Below are positions 33,894 through 42,810 of a stretch of 64,000 nucleotides of DNA, piece after piece. Below the pieces are notes generated by a model that was given only the letters and a program-made list of their open reading frames with translations, was not told where the DNA came from and searched no databases. Position 1 is the stretch's first letter. Each line of letters opens with the position of its first letter. Made by a program: the position numbers and the translations under genes. The DNA is taken from positions 1 through 64,000 of the forward strand of contig JAMCPI010000002.1 of the NCBI GenBank assembly GCA_023379805.1, given 5' to 3'. This DNA comes from Nitrososphaerota archaeon. Lineage in GTDB: Archaea > Thermoproteota > Nitrososphaeria > Nitrososphaerales > JACPRH01.

Positions 33894-33945
33894 GAACTGC
33901 TTGCTTACGATCTAACTACTGCTAGCTGTTTGCTTGTTCGTTTGT

Positions 33946-34722
33946 TTAGTCTCGTCTTCTGATAAGGGGAGCTGTTTCATGCTCCATTGAGAGGGCGTTG
34001 TGTACAGCGTCCAGAATGATTTGGCCGGATAGGTTCAGGAACGGTTCTCCTGTTTCCGGATCTATATGCATGCTGGCTGTGCAAGGGTATCCGCGGTGAG
34101 ATTTCCAGACCACCTTATCCAAGTTATCTACCTTTAGCTTGTTGATTTCGTGGGCTGTGAACCAAGTGCTGCCGCAGGGAGCGCTTCGAAGAACCTTGAC
34201 CTCTTGGATAACTCCGTCACGGATTTTGGCTGCAAGCTGAGGTCGACCGATTTTGAACTCTCTGACGAATCTGTCAATAACAGGCGAACCAGTCTCCTCT
34301 AGGGCGCAGAAGGGTTTCGGGAAGGCACTTTCAACTCCCATTTCATTTAGCTCCTTCTCTAAGCTTTGACGAATCTTCTGCGGGCACCAGCCGACATCCT
34401 CAACCGGCACGACTACTCCTCTGGCGCCTGTCATCTTAACCAGTTTAGGTATAGAGGCAAGCATGTCTAGATGCACTCCAATGGGAAGTAGGATGTCTAC
34501 TTGAGGTGGGTTCTTTGGCAGATAACTCTCTGGATCGTCTAGGAATGATGGAATATCGTGCGGCGCGGTGTAGATGCCTGAAATGCTAGGGCCAAACGAG
34601 GGCTGCTCGGAGCGGCAGTAATTGCAGGTTGCTCCACAGACCCTGCAGAAGCTTGAAAGGTTCACAAGGTTACCGATCACCTTCTCCCCAAATCTCCCGG
34701 AGATGAGTGCGTAAATTTTCAT
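33946..34722 (-). CDS. DUF166 family protein
   Basis: This 258-residue protein opens MKIYALISGRFGEKVIGNL and then has a cysteine cluster (FCRVCGATCNYCR, residues about 25-37) able to hold a metal or Fe-S centre. Later signatures are VDILLPIGVHLDML, VVPVEDVGWC and APCGSTWFTAHEI. DUF166 is an archaeal family described as thymidylate-synthase-related; no catalytic assignment can be made here. A TATA element TTTTATATTTAG lies about 30-40 nt upstream. It converges with UPF0210. Confidence 0.85.
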   Translation of the reverse strand: MKIYALISGRFGEKVIGNLVNLSSFCRVCGATCNYCRSEQPSFGPSISGIYTAPHDIPSFLDDPESYLPKNPPQVDILLPIGVHLDMLASIPKLVKMTGARGVVVPVEDVGWCPQKIRQSLEKELNEMGVESAFPKPFCALEETGSPVIDRFVREFKIGRPQLAAKIRDGVIQEVKVLRSAPCGSTWFTAHEINKLKVDNLDKVVWKSHRGYPCTASMHIDPETGEPFLNLSGQIILDAVHNALSMEHETAPLIRRRD

Positions 34723-34904
34723 ACTGTGTTCAATTGTAATTATGACATCTAAATATAAAAGCCTCCTTTATATGAAACTTCTACAGGCATGTACCGTTTA
34801 ATGATTTCGAGTCCATTAATACTGGTACAATATTATTAATTAGTAAGATGAGCCGCATCCATCTATTGTCCGCTAATGTGAGATGACCCTTGGGCTGCTA
34901 GGTA

Positions 34905-35645
34905 TTAGCTGCGCGGGTGGCCTATTGGAATGACGTAGAGCGGCTTCTGCTCCTTTGGCAGTTCACACACCTTTTGAACCTGCTCATCGTTGAACGCCCC
35001 TATAGATACCATTCCGAGGTTGAGTGCAGTGGCTTCAAGGTAGAGGTTTTGGGCAGCGTGCCCCGCCTCCATGTGCACGTATTGGACGCCTCGCTCACCG
35101 TATCTGCTCGTAGTCCGCTCGTAGACAGCCGCTATCACGATATTGATTCTTGCCTCGGCCACCCACCGCTGGTTAAGTGCAGCAGCGGAGAGATTGGAAA
35201 CTCGGTCACCCACCGCTGTTAAATTAATTGTGTGCCTCTGAGGAATATACCGGTACACGCCTGCAGCTAGCCCTTCTACACCGTTCTTCGCCACTACCAT
35301 GTATACCTCTAAGGGGTAGGTTCCGCCTGCTGACGGTGCTGTGCGACCTCCCCACGATGGCCGCGTTACGCCTTGGGCTGCCCAGAGGAGCTGTGACACC
35401 TGCTGAATTGTAATGGGCTGATCGGTATAGTTTCGTATAGAGGCGCGCCGCTCAAGAGCTTCTTCAACAGAAACCGTGCCCACCGTAACCGGCTTAGGTA
35501 GCGCGACTTCGCCTTTGACAGGTTCAACTGCTTGGATTTGGGGCGGTGTAGCCCGGTAAGTGAGTGCTAGAATTACGCTAGTAGCGACTATGATGATGAC
35601 GAGCATTATTAGAAGCAGGATTCGGGCCGGTTTGCTTCTTCTCAA
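34905..35645 (-). CDS. membrane-anchored SagB-type nitroreductase-fold protein
   Basis: A 246-residue protein with an N-terminal signal anchor (ILLLIMLVIIIVATSVILAL). The flavin reductase domain reads ALERRASIRNYTDQPITIQQVSQLLWAAQGVT, RTAPSAGGTYPLEVYMVV, HMEAGHAAQNLYLEATALNLG and PIGHP. These are the SagB-type dehydrogenase motifs, including the FMN-contacting S/R-R and SAGG segments. The catalytic domain would sit outside the membrane, which is unusual because SagB enzymes are normally cytosolic azoline oxidases. No peptide-modifying partner is nearby. Confidence 0.88.
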   Translation of the reverse strand: MRRSKPARILLLIMLVIIIVATSVILALTYRATPPQIQAVEPVKGEVALPKPVTVGTVSVEEALERRASIRNYTDQPITIQQVSQLLWAAQGVTRPSWGGRTAPSAGGTYPLEVYMVVAKNGVEGLAAGVYRYIPQRHTINLTAVGDRVSNLSAAALNQRWVAEARINIVIAAVYERTTSRYGERGVQYVHMEAGHAAQNLYLEATALNLGMVSIGAFNDEQVQKVCELPKEQKPLYVIPIGHPRS

Positions 35646-36008
35646 ACTCCATTCGTGTAATACAGAGAGTCTTCTTAGCCAATATCTCTTTTCCGCAGGG
35701 AGCCAGACAACGAGCGGTTTTTTTCAAGCGCCACAGGGATCTCTGGATAAGCAGGCCCAAGAGAGCGTAAAACCAATGATTATCGTGACAGAATTAGGAT
35801 TTAAGAAGCAAGTAACGCCATTTAACCGATCTCTTTGACCAGCATCTTCCTTTGTGCTTGAGTTGGTTGGCTAAGGTGCGCATATATATGTAAGAGATAA
35901 GCATAATATGTTAGTAAGGTGACCCCTCAACCACGAGACTTGAAGCTGTTTAGGGAACGATGTATCGAACTACATACAGTATACACCAATTTGGAGCGGT
36001 GCATGTAA
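35646..36008. other. gene-free spacer between SagB-type protein and HMGL synthase
   Basis: About 360 bp with no convincing gene. A TATA-like CATATATATG at about 35880-35890 and AATATG near 35905 point toward the downstream synthase and would give it a 5' leader of roughly 95 nt. The leader contains a small dyad (GTGACCCCTCAACCAC region) but no riboswitch that I recognise. Confidence 0.4.
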
Positions 36009-37370
36009 ATGAAGCCTACAGACCTAGAGGTTGAAAACATACCTGAACCGGATCTTATGAAGGATCTGTTCCCTTACGACGAAATCCCTAGGCTTGTCTT
36101 CGACCAAAAGGATGTTCCACCTAATCTGCCGAAAGACATCTTTGTGACTGACACAACCTTCCGCGATGGGCAGCAGGGTTACGCGCCCTTCACAGCGGAT
36201 CAGATCGTTAAGCTGTATGATTTCATGCATCGGCTTGGAGGGCCGCAGGGCATCATCAGGTTCTCAGAGTTCTTCCTTTATTCACAGACTGACCGTGAGG
36301 CGGTGAAGCGGTGTCTTGAGCGGGGCTACGATTACCCGAAAGTAACCGGCTGGATACGGGCCAGTCACGGTGACTTCGCGATCCTGAAGGAGATGAATCT
36401 TGAGGAAACCGGGATATTAACCTCAATCTCAGACTACCATATCTTTTACAAGTTCCAGCAGCCTCGTAGCGAAGTTCTAGACAAGTACCTCTCAATCGTA
36501 GATGAGTGTCTCAGGAACGGCATCGCCTGTCGCTGCCATCTTGAAGACGCCACCAGAGCAGATATTGACCGCGTGGTTGTGCCGTTTGTTCAGAAGGTGA
36601 TGCGGCTCTCTGAGAAGTACGGGTTGCCCGTCAAAATCCGGCTGTGCGATACACTTGGCCTCGGGGTTCCTTATGCTTTCGCTACTCTGCCTAGGAGCAT
36701 TCCGAAGATGATTTGGAGCATGACTCACAAGGCGGGTGTTCCCAGCGAGTGGCTGGAGTTCCACGGCCACAATGACTTCAACATGACGGTCGCCAACTCT
36801 ACGGCCGCCTGGCTTTACGGCGCATCTTCAGTTAATGGTACGCTGCTCGGTATAGGTGAGCGGACAGGCAATACTCCTCTTGAGGCTGCTTTGCTTCAGT
36901 TGATAGAGCTGAAGCACTCTGACCTAGGTATAGATACGCGTGCAATAACTGAGATTGCGCGTTACTATGAGGAGGAGCTGGACTACAAGATCCCAACTTA
37001 TTATCCTATCGTGGGTGAAAACTTCAATGTCACACGCGCCGGCATCCACGCTGATGGTTTACTGAAGAACGAGGAGGTTTACCTACCCTTCGACACAAGA
37101 AAGATACTCGGCGTGCCTCCGAGCGTAGCGATAACCAAGACCTCGGGCCTCGCCGGCATAGTGTTCTGGATCAACAACCATCTCCATCTCGACAACGGCA
37201 AGAAGGTACAGAAGACTGATCCTAGGATCAAGACGATTTACGACTGGGTAATGGATCAATACGACAACAAAGGGCGAATAATACCGATCTCAGACGGCGA
37301 GATGATGGACATGGTGGCCAAGCATCTGCCTGACCTCTACAAGCAGCACATCAAAAAGCATACTTCATAG
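36009..37370 (+). CDS. HMGL-like synthase (2-isopropylmalate/homocitrate/Re-citrate synthase group)
   Basis: A 453-residue TIM-barrel enzyme of the Claisen-condensing acyltransferase class. It has the opening motif TDTTFRDGQQ (47-56), with Arg and Asp for substrate and metal binding, and the metal-binding HGHNDFNM (about 255-262) followed by NGTLLGIGERTGNTPLE. The segment LHRLGGP..IIRFSEFFLYSQTDREAV and GYDYPKVTGWIRA looks closer to the clade that includes anaerobic Re-citrate synthases than to LeuA. The regulatory C-terminal LeuA domain is missing. The substrate cannot be fixed by reading. It converges with the phosphoesterase and overlaps it by 20 bp. Confidence 0.8.
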   Translation: MKPTDLEVENIPEPDLMKDLFPYDEIPRLVFDQKDVPPNLPKDIFVTDTTFRDGQQGYAPFTADQIVKLYDFMHRLGGPQGIIRFSEFFLYSQTDREAVKRCLERGYDYPKVTGWIRASHGDFAILKEMNLEETGILTSISDYHIFYKFQQPRSEVLDKYLSIVDECLRNGIACRCHLEDATRADIDRVVVPFVQKVMRLSEKYGLPVKIRLCDTLGLGVPYAFATLPRSIPKMIWSMTHKAGVPSEWLEFHGHNDFNMTVANSTAAWLYGASSVNGTLLGIGERTGNTPLEAALLQLIELKHSDLGIDTRAITEIARYYEEELDYKIPTYYPIVGENFNVTRAGIHADGLLKNEEVYLPFDTRKILGVPPSVAITKTSGLAGIVFWINNHLHLDNGKKVQKTDPRIKTIYDWVMDQYDNKGRIIPISDGEMMDMVAKHLPDLYKQHIKKHTS

Positions 37371-38115
37371 AGTCAGCGTCACCAATCACAGATCCGTCAA
37401 GCATAATCACCAACGCCTCACTCACATGAGCATCTATCTTACGGAGTATAGGCGAAATTACCCGCTCCCTCATCACAGTTAGACCAGCGGCGCCCAGCTC
37501 CGGGTTAAACGCGGGCACTACCCAAATCTCCAAATCTTTACTTCCTTCTTCTCCGCCGTCTACATCAAAAATTAAGTTTCGTGGGGCGCGCATTGTAACC
37601 CACACGCGGTTTCCGCTCAATGGGCTTCCGTAGCGGCTGTAAGACGGGTGGAGATGCCCCATGATTAGCCGTTTAACTCCTGACAGGGCGACGGTGGGGT
37701 TTGTGTGGCCGTGCAGAAGACCGGTGTCACCTATGAGGAGTTCTGCAGGTTCAAGCCGGGCTTCGCAGGGCAGGAGAGGTGTGATGCCGCCGTCATGGTT
37801 CCCGGGGATTATCGAGACTTCTACCAACTGGGAAATCTTCTCTAGGAAGCGAGGAACGTTGTTCCACTCGTTCCGGTTCACTCTGTCGAAGCCGCTCTTC
37901 ACATCTCCCAAGATGATGAGTCGATCAGGCTTTTCATGGTGTATCAGGTCGGTGAGGATATGCAGCATTTTGTCTGTTGAAGGCGTGATCTTGAAGCCTT
38001 CCTTGTTAAACCTCTCCTCGAAGCCGATGTGAATATCGGATATCAGCAGATAGTTTTTGCCCGCCTCGCTGAGCTTCAAAGCGGGATTAGGATACAGAAC
38101 CTCTAGTCGCCCCAT
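37351..38115 (-). CDS. COG1407-type metallophosphoesterase
   Basis: From the ATG at 38115 this is a 254-residue calcineurin-like phosphoesterase. The metal-binding blocks are SDIHIG, LGDVKSGF, PGNHDGG, GHTNP and MGHLHPS. The COG1407 group is found near Lhr helicases and DNA-repair ligases in many genomes and is predicted to act on nucleic acid. In this window Lhr is 30 kb away. A longer start at 38181 adds a lysine-rich lead (TNKLTDKKEREKKKD) with only 18 bp to the divergent gene. The reaction is inferred from the family. Confidence 0.88.
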   Translation of the reverse strand: MGRLEVLYPNPALKLSEAGKNYLLISDIHIGFEERFNKEGFKITPSTDKMLHILTDLIHHEKPDRLIILGDVKSGFDRVNRNEWNNVPRFLEKISQLVEVSIIPGNHDGGITPLLPCEARLEPAELLIGDTGLLHGHTNPTVALSGVKRLIMGHLHPSYSRYGSPLSGNRVWVTMRAPRNLIFDVDGGEEGSKDLEIWVVPAFNPELGAAGLTVMRERVISPILRKIDAHVSEALVIMLDGSVIGDADSMKYAF

Positions 38116-38199
38116 GTCTTTCTTCTTTTCTCTTTCTTTCTTGTCAGTTAACTTGTTCGTCCGATACACATATGTTGACATACGTCTTAGATATTACTG

Positions 38200-38586
38200 T
38201 TGACGTTGACGATAAATCAGGACCCGGCTCAGGAGCAAGAGCAGGTACCAGTGGAGGCTGAGGCTAAACCTCAGAATCGTCAGGAGCGAGCTGAGAAGCT
38301 TGTTGCATCTGGAGGCGTGAAACTACATCGCTTCCTGCCAAGCAGGCGGGAGATTTGGACCGCAATCGGTTTAGAGGGCGACCAGATAGTTGTGCCTTCT
38401 CAACCGTACTGCTCCTGTCAAGACTTCCACTTCGGGCTCTTAACCGGTCGAAGCGGCGAATGCTACCACCTACTAGCCGTCAGGATGGCGCAAGCTTCAG
38501 GATCCTATGAAACAATCACTTTTCAGGACGAGGAGTACGAATCCTTCATCAGAGCACTCCTCTCAGAACTACCGCACGAAGGGTAA
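38200..38586 (+). CDS. SWIM zinc-finger protein
   Basis: A 128-residue protein with TTG start. An acidic, Gln/Glu-rich N-terminus (DPAQEQEQVPVEAEAK) precedes the SWIM motif C71-x-C73-x14-C88-x-H90 (YCSCQDFHFGLLTGRSGECYH). SWIM fingers bind DNA or protein and occur with SNF2 helicases and recombination factors. The archaeal stand-alone form is thought to work with recombinase paralogues. It diverges from the phosphoesterase gene and is followed by a tRNA gene. Confidence 0.82.
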   Translation: MTLTINQDPAQEQEQVPVEAEAKPQNRQERAEKLVASGGVKLHRFLPSRREIWTAIGLEGDQIVVPSQPYCSCQDFHFGLLTGRSGECYHLLAVRMAQASGSYETITFQDEEYESFIRALLSELPHEG

Positions 38587-38622
38587 AGGAAATAAACGGT
38601 TATCACCCCGCCCATAAGCCGT

Positions 38623-38727
38623 GCCTCGGTAGCTCAGCGGCCAGAGCGCAGACCCCTCTTCCCTGAAAAAGGGTCGCTCAGTTGCCTTGTAAGCAAGAAG
38701 TCGAGGGTTCAAATCCCTCCCGAGGCT
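38623..38727 (+). tRNA. tRNA-Thr(TGT) with a non-canonical intron
   Basis: The acceptor stem is GCCTCGG/CCGAGGC with T73, the D arm GCTC-AGCGGCCA-GAGC, and the T arm GAGGG-TTCAAAT-CCCTC. Removing about 32 nt (38650-38681) between base 27 and base 28 restores the anticodon stem CTTGC/GCAAG around CTTGTAA, so the anticodon is TGT. The intron contains a strong hairpin (GACCC...GGGTC). Its location in the first pair of the anticodon stem is non-canonical. The acceptor stem is identical to that of the tRNA-Thr(GGT) gene at 30.7 kb. Confidence 0.85.
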
Positions 38728-38807
38728 CTCCTACAATTTCAGAGCGAGATGGTGGACGGCTAATGGTAGCTGTATGGGTGATTGTCCTAATGGCTACTTT
38801 TTCTTTC

Positions 38808-41159
38808 TTACGTCGTTGTTTGGATAACTTCGTGTACTATTTTCAGCAGGGTATCTGATGTGTACGGCTTTGGTAGAAAAGCCTGCGTAGGCGTAGTGGT
38901 AGCTTCTTCAGCTAATTTTTCGCTTCGATCTAGTCCGCTGACCGCGATTACTTTAACCGAAGGATTGATCTCGCGCAGCGCCTTTATGCATGTTAGCCCG
39001 TCCATTACAGGTAGCATCATATCCATGATGACGAGATTGATTTCGTTTCTGTTCTGCTCGTATAATGGTATTGCTTCAGCACCGTTGTGGGCTATAAGCA
39101 CCTTATACCTATGGGTCTCCAGCACAGATTTTGTAATTTTGCATATCACTTCTTCGTCTTCGACAACTAGGACCAGTTCTCCATGTCCTGAGGTTAGTTC
39201 GCAGTGCTCCTCCTTTTCTTGCGTTTCGGATATCTGAACAGCAGGCAGATAGACTTTGAACGTTGATCCTTTTCCTACTTCGCTATACACGTTGATGAAG
39301 CCGCCGTGACTCTTCACTATTCCAAGGGCTGTTGAGAGACCGAGACCGGTGCCTTTTCCCAGCTGCTTAGTGGTGAAGAATGGTTCGAAAATCCTGTCCA
39401 TTACCTCAGGAGGAATACCTGTGCCTGTATCTGAGACTGAGATAGTGATGTATGGGCCGACTTTGGCCTCGATATTAGCGTGAGCAAAATCTTCATCGAT
39501 GAAGATGTTTTTGGCTGATATTTCCAGAATGCCTCCGTTGGGCATAGCGTCTCGGGCGTTTACGCAGAGGTTCATCAGCACCTGGTGTAGCTGGGAAGCA
39601 TCCCCAGAGGTTGCCCAGAGGTTGTCAGTTATACTGGTTTCGATTTCAATATTTCTTGGGAATGTCTCTTTAGCTATCTGGCCTATTTCAGCGATAAGAG
39701 GCGCTACTCGCACAGTCTTATGTTCGCTTTCTACGCCAAGCGCAAACGATCTAACCTGCTTAATTAAATCGGCTCCACGTTTTGCGCTGTTTTCAAGAAT
39801 GTCTAGTAACTCATGACTTTTGCTGTCTGTGAACTTTTCCTTCAACATCTCTAGTGACAGCGTTATTGGAGACAGCACGTTATTCATGTCGTGAGCTACT
39901 CCTTCGGCGAGTTTACCTACGCTCTCCATTCGCTGGGCTCGGAGCAGCTGGGCTTCGAGTTTCTTCTTCTCAGTAATGTTCTTCACTGTTCCGATAGTTG
40001 CTACTCTACCGTGATACTGGACGAGTCCAGCATTCATGTTGACGAGTATTCTGGTTTTTCCGTCTCTATGTAATAAATGGGCCTCATATTCTTTTGGAAG
40101 ACCTTCTTCTCCTGCTTGCCTACGACGATATCTGTCCGCGGCCATATCCACGTCTTCCGGTGCAACAAACTCTCGGAAGTCTCTCCCAATACTTTCCTCC
40201 ACTGTATAACCGGTCATTCCTGCGAACGCCTCATTCACGAATCGCATCTTAAAATCCTGAATAATGAAGACGCCGTCTTGGCTATTGTCAATCAGTATTC
40301 GGTATTTTTCCTCAGACTCTTTTAGCAACTCTTCTGTATGTCTTCGTTCGGAGACCTCTGCTTGCAGATTTTCGTTGACCTGTATCAACGCCTTCTCCTG
40401 TGATTGAAACGAAGTGAAAACAAATGAGACTATTGTGAGGTATGCCGCTAGCCGTAGCAGACGAATGAACCACCAGCAAGCGTACCACGACCCCCCTGAG
40501 AAGGGAAAAATCAGATCTGCCCAAGCATTAAGCATACAAAAGTTGAAGAATAGAATGTCGTTGTTTCGCCTACCTGCCCGGTAGCGTGTAATGAAAAATG
40601 CTGCTGCTGTTAGAAACATAACTCCTCCAAGAAGATGTATGATATCCGCCGGATTACCTAGGTCACCATTAGTCACCATTGTGGGTAACAAGCTGGGAAA
40701 GGCGATTGAGAATACACCAAGAGCAATAGAGAGAATGGACACAGCTATGGGCAGCTTATAGGTTGAACGTGTTCTAGCGGAGTAGCGGTCGGGTAGCCAG
40801 ACCATCGTAAACAGAAAGCCACCGATCAAGGTAGCCATTCTGCCCAGCCAAGCGAATAATTTACCCGGAAGGAAAAGAGCGTGTAGCAGATAAAATACGC
40901 CAATACTTAGCAATCCACTTGAAACCCAGATGTAGTAGCTGGGGATCTTGTTGTTCCTCCACATTATCAGCAAAAGCGAGGCAATAGATAGGGCTGCGAA
41001 ACTCTCTAGGGCTTCAACAGTTGCAAGAATAGATGCGTTTACCCATTTCCAGTCCGCCAGAAAATAGATGGAATACGCACCACCAACAGCAGGGATAACA
41101 GCACTTAGAACTAGAGATAAAACTATCACAGTTCTGAATTCATGTTGGGAACTTTTCAT
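38808..41159 (-). CDS. hybrid sensor histidine kinase with membrane domain, PAS and receiver
   Basis: A 783-residue protein. The first 250 residues form about seven or eight membrane helices of a MASE-like sensory unit. Then come a coiled coil (about 255-290), a PAS domain ([20 protein letters not shown], about 290-405), a HisKA helix with phosphoacceptor His422 ([13 protein letters not shown]), an ATPase domain with N-box [10 protein letters not shown] and G-boxes SDTGTGIPP and [10 protein letters not shown], and a C-terminal receiver with Asp713 ([12 protein letters not shown]) and Lys in FLPKPY. No separate output regulator is adjacent. The architecture is typical of bacteria and of soil archaea that acquired such kinases. 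Confidence 0.92.
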   Translation of the reverse strand: MKSSQHEFRTVIVLSLVLSAVIPAVGGAYSIYFLADWKWVNASILATVEALESFAALSIASLLLIMWRNNKIPSYYIWVSSGLLSIGVFYLLHALFLPGKLFAWLGRMATLIGGFLFTMVWLPDRYSARTRSTYKLPIAVSILSIALGVFSIAFPSLLPTMVTNGDLGNPADIIHLLGGVMFLTAAAFFITRYRAGRRNNDILFFNFCMLNAWADLIFPFSGGSWYACWWFIRLLRLAAYLTIVSFVFTSFQSQEKALIQVNENLQAEVSERRHTEELLKESEEKYRILIDNSQDGVFIIQDFKMRFVNEAFAGMTGYTVEESIGRDFREFVAPEDVDMAADRYRRRQAGEEGLPKEYEAHLLHRDGKTRILVNMNAGLVQYHGRVATIGTVKNITEKKKLEAQLLRAQRMESVGKLAEGVAHDMNNVLSPITLSLEMLKEKFTDSKSHELLDILENSAKRGADLIKQVRSFALGVESEHKTVRVAPLIAEIGQIAKETFPRNIEIETSITDNLWATSGDASQLHQVLMNLCVNARDAMPNGGILEISAKNIFIDEDFAHANIEAKVGPYITISVSDTGTGIPPEVMDRIFEPFFTTKQLGKGTGLGLSTALGIVKSHGGFINVYSEVGKGSTFKVYLPAVQISETQEKEEHCELTSGHGELVLVVEDEEVICKITKSVLETHRYKVLIAHNGAEAIPLYEQNRNEINLVIMDMMLPVMDGLTCIKALREINPSVKVIAVSGLDRSEKLAEEATTTPTQAFLPKPYTSDTLLKIVHEVIQTTT

Positions 41160-41529
41160 GCTTGTTATTCTGCTCCTTTTGATGTTACGCTACGTTAGTT
41201 AGTTTAGTCTCGATGGATCAACTCAGACAATGAACCAAGTCAATAGTTTGTTTATGAGGTCAAGATTATTTCGTAATATAAAAACGATGCCATTTCTTCA
41301 ACTAATCCACCTGATCACGCATTACACTACTGGTAAACAGTTCATGGCACGTTAATACAAACGGACACGGTATAATCTTTCAAAACCCAAATTCACGAGG
41401 TGTCTTTATACCTAAAACTATAGATCTCCTAATGCTCCTTTTTCCTATTAGAATTATTTAGCTCTGGACTGCTACTTGAAGCAGGAAACAGTGGTGCAAC
41501 TTTGAATTCTTAATAGGCCGGTTGACGTT
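41160..41529. other. gene-free spacer
   Basis: About 370 bp between the divergent histidine kinase and cupin genes. It is AT-rich, with TATA-like stretches (e.g. TAATATAAAAAC near 41273) that could serve the kinase gene. I see no RNA or protein-coding signal in it. Confidence 0.4.
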
Positions 41530-41916
41530 ATGATTCTTATGGCCTCTAGTGTATCGATGGGTCGCTTGGAGAAGAAGAGTTTCAGCAGGCCTGATGAGGT
41601 CCGAACACCACCTAATCAGAAAATGGAGACTGTGAGCATCGGAGGGAAGCAGGTGTCGAAGATGACTTTCGAGCCTGGGTGGAAATGGTCGAAGGACACC
41701 AAACCCGTAGCTAAAACCCAGTCTTGTCAACTCCACCATTTCGGATATATTGAAGCAGGCAAGCTGCACACTGTATTGGACGACGGTACAGAAATAGATC
41801 TTGAACCCGGTGATGTTGTGGATGTCCCTCCTGGGCACGACGGCTGGGTTGTCGGGAACAAACCAGTAGTCTTCTATGACTTCGGTTCATTACTGAAAGA
41901 GAAAAGCAGCCGGTAA
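41530..41916 (+). CDS. cupin domain protein
   Basis: Up to 128 residues; the internal ATG at 41557 (MGRLEKKSFSRPDE) is a likely real start. The single cupin barrel shows SKMTFEPGWKWSKDTKPVAK, LHHFGYIEAGKLHTVLDDGTEIDLEPGDVVDVPPGHDGWVVGNKPVV. The metal-binding residues of motif 1 are reduced to HH.GY.E, and motif 2 has GHDGW. Small cupins of this type are common in soil archaea and may bind a metal or small acid. The function is unknown. Confidence 0.85.
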   Translation: MILMASSVSMGRLEKKSFSRPDEVRTPPNQKMETVSIGGKQVSKMTFEPGWKWSKDTKPVAKTQSCQLHHFGYIEAGKLHTVLDDGTEIDLEPGDVVDVPPGHDGWVVGNKPVVFYDFGSLLKEKSSR

Positions 41917-42012
41917 GCTTCAGTACTCATCTAGGTCTGTGCCTGTTCTTCTAGACCAAACTCTACTTCGCTGGAAAAACGGTTACATATAGCGAGGAGC
42001 AGGTTTACTCAC

Positions 42013-42405
42013 TCACCCACATGAGACTTCTGTTGAACCTATTATTTCGAAGAAGTGTCGGTCTCCTCGAAGCTTGACTAGTCTCGCATATGCGTCGAAC
42101 ATGTTGTATTTCTCCCAGTAAATGCGCTGAAGCGCTTTAACCATCTCTTCATCTTTGACTTGTTGAGCTCTAACTGGGAACTCTGCTCCATCATGAATTA
42201 TCTTTATCTCCGGGTTTGCTCGGATGTTCTTATACCAGTTTGTTCTATGAGATGTGCGTACGTAAAGTCTTCCGTGGTGGCAGATGAAGCCTACTGTTAC
42301 TGTTCGAGGCAAGCCTGAACGCCTTCCAGTAGTTACAAGCTGAATGATTCTACTGGACTTGGTTTCGCTGAGCCTCTGAACAAGTCCAGATATTGCATCA
42401 CTCAA
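42013..42405 (-). CDS. deazaflavin (F420)-dependent nitroreductase family protein
   Basis: A 130-residue split-barrel protein with the pattern IIQLVTTGRRSGLPRTVTVGFICHHGRLYVRTSHRTNWYKNIRANPEIKI. This matches the DDN/PF04075 family, whose members use reduced F420 for redox reactions. The C-terminal part (YWEKYNMFDAYARLVKLRGDRHFFEI) is also typical. F420 is present in archaea of this group, but the substrate is unknown. The gene stands alone. Confidence 0.85.
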   Translation of the reverse strand: MSDAISGLVQRLSETKSSRIIQLVTTGRRSGLPRTVTVGFICHHGRLYVRTSHRTNWYKNIRANPEIKIIHDGAEFPVRAQQVKDEEMVKALQRIYWEKYNMFDAYARLVKLRGDRHFFEIIGSTEVSCG

Positions 42406-42474
42406 ACTATACTCGTATACTTTGATTCAGTAATTAAGGCATTAGTTTTTGTTAGATAGATGCGTGATGCTGGG

Positions 42475-42708
42475 CTAGGAGTAGCTTGGGCCTAGTTGTC
42501 CGCCGAATCGATTTCGTTCTTGGTTTTTGAGTACCTGGTCGAATGAGGTTGAAGAGCGTTTCGCAGCTTTGCATCTACCGCGCCTCTTGTGTTTCGCAAG
42601 GTTTGACACAAGTTTGCCGCAAACGTCGCATTTGACTTTAGCTGCCAACAGCAGTTTATTGAGACATGCGATCTTATTATCTCTTTTACCGAATGATATC
42701 TGACCCAT
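42475..42708 (-). CDS. small C2HC/C2H2-like zinc-finger protein
   Basis: A 77-residue protein with a single finger C-x2-C-x9-H-x5-C (KCDVCGKLVSNLAKHKRRGRC), flanked by basic residues (KAAKRSSTS) and a polar tail. This matches the small zinc-finger proteins frequent in thaumarchaeal genomes. The basic character suggests DNA or RNA binding. It is not in an operon with its neighbours. Confidence 0.75.
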   Translation of the reverse strand: MGQISFGKRDNKIACLNKLLLAAKVKCDVCGKLVSNLAKHKRRGRCKAAKRSSTSFDQVLKNQERNRFGGQLGPSYS

Positions 42709-42810
42709 TTTCAGAGCTGTAGCACTAGTAGTGGGTACGATCCCTTAGAGATCGTCTCATCCTGTTGACGAAACTTTTTGATACGGCATCTCTTTGTCTT
42801 TCTTCTATGT

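Noticed and set aside
35560-35838. 92-residue plus-strand frame in the spacer before the HMGL gene
   Set aside because: It is partly antisense to the signal anchor of the SagB-type protein and has no motif.
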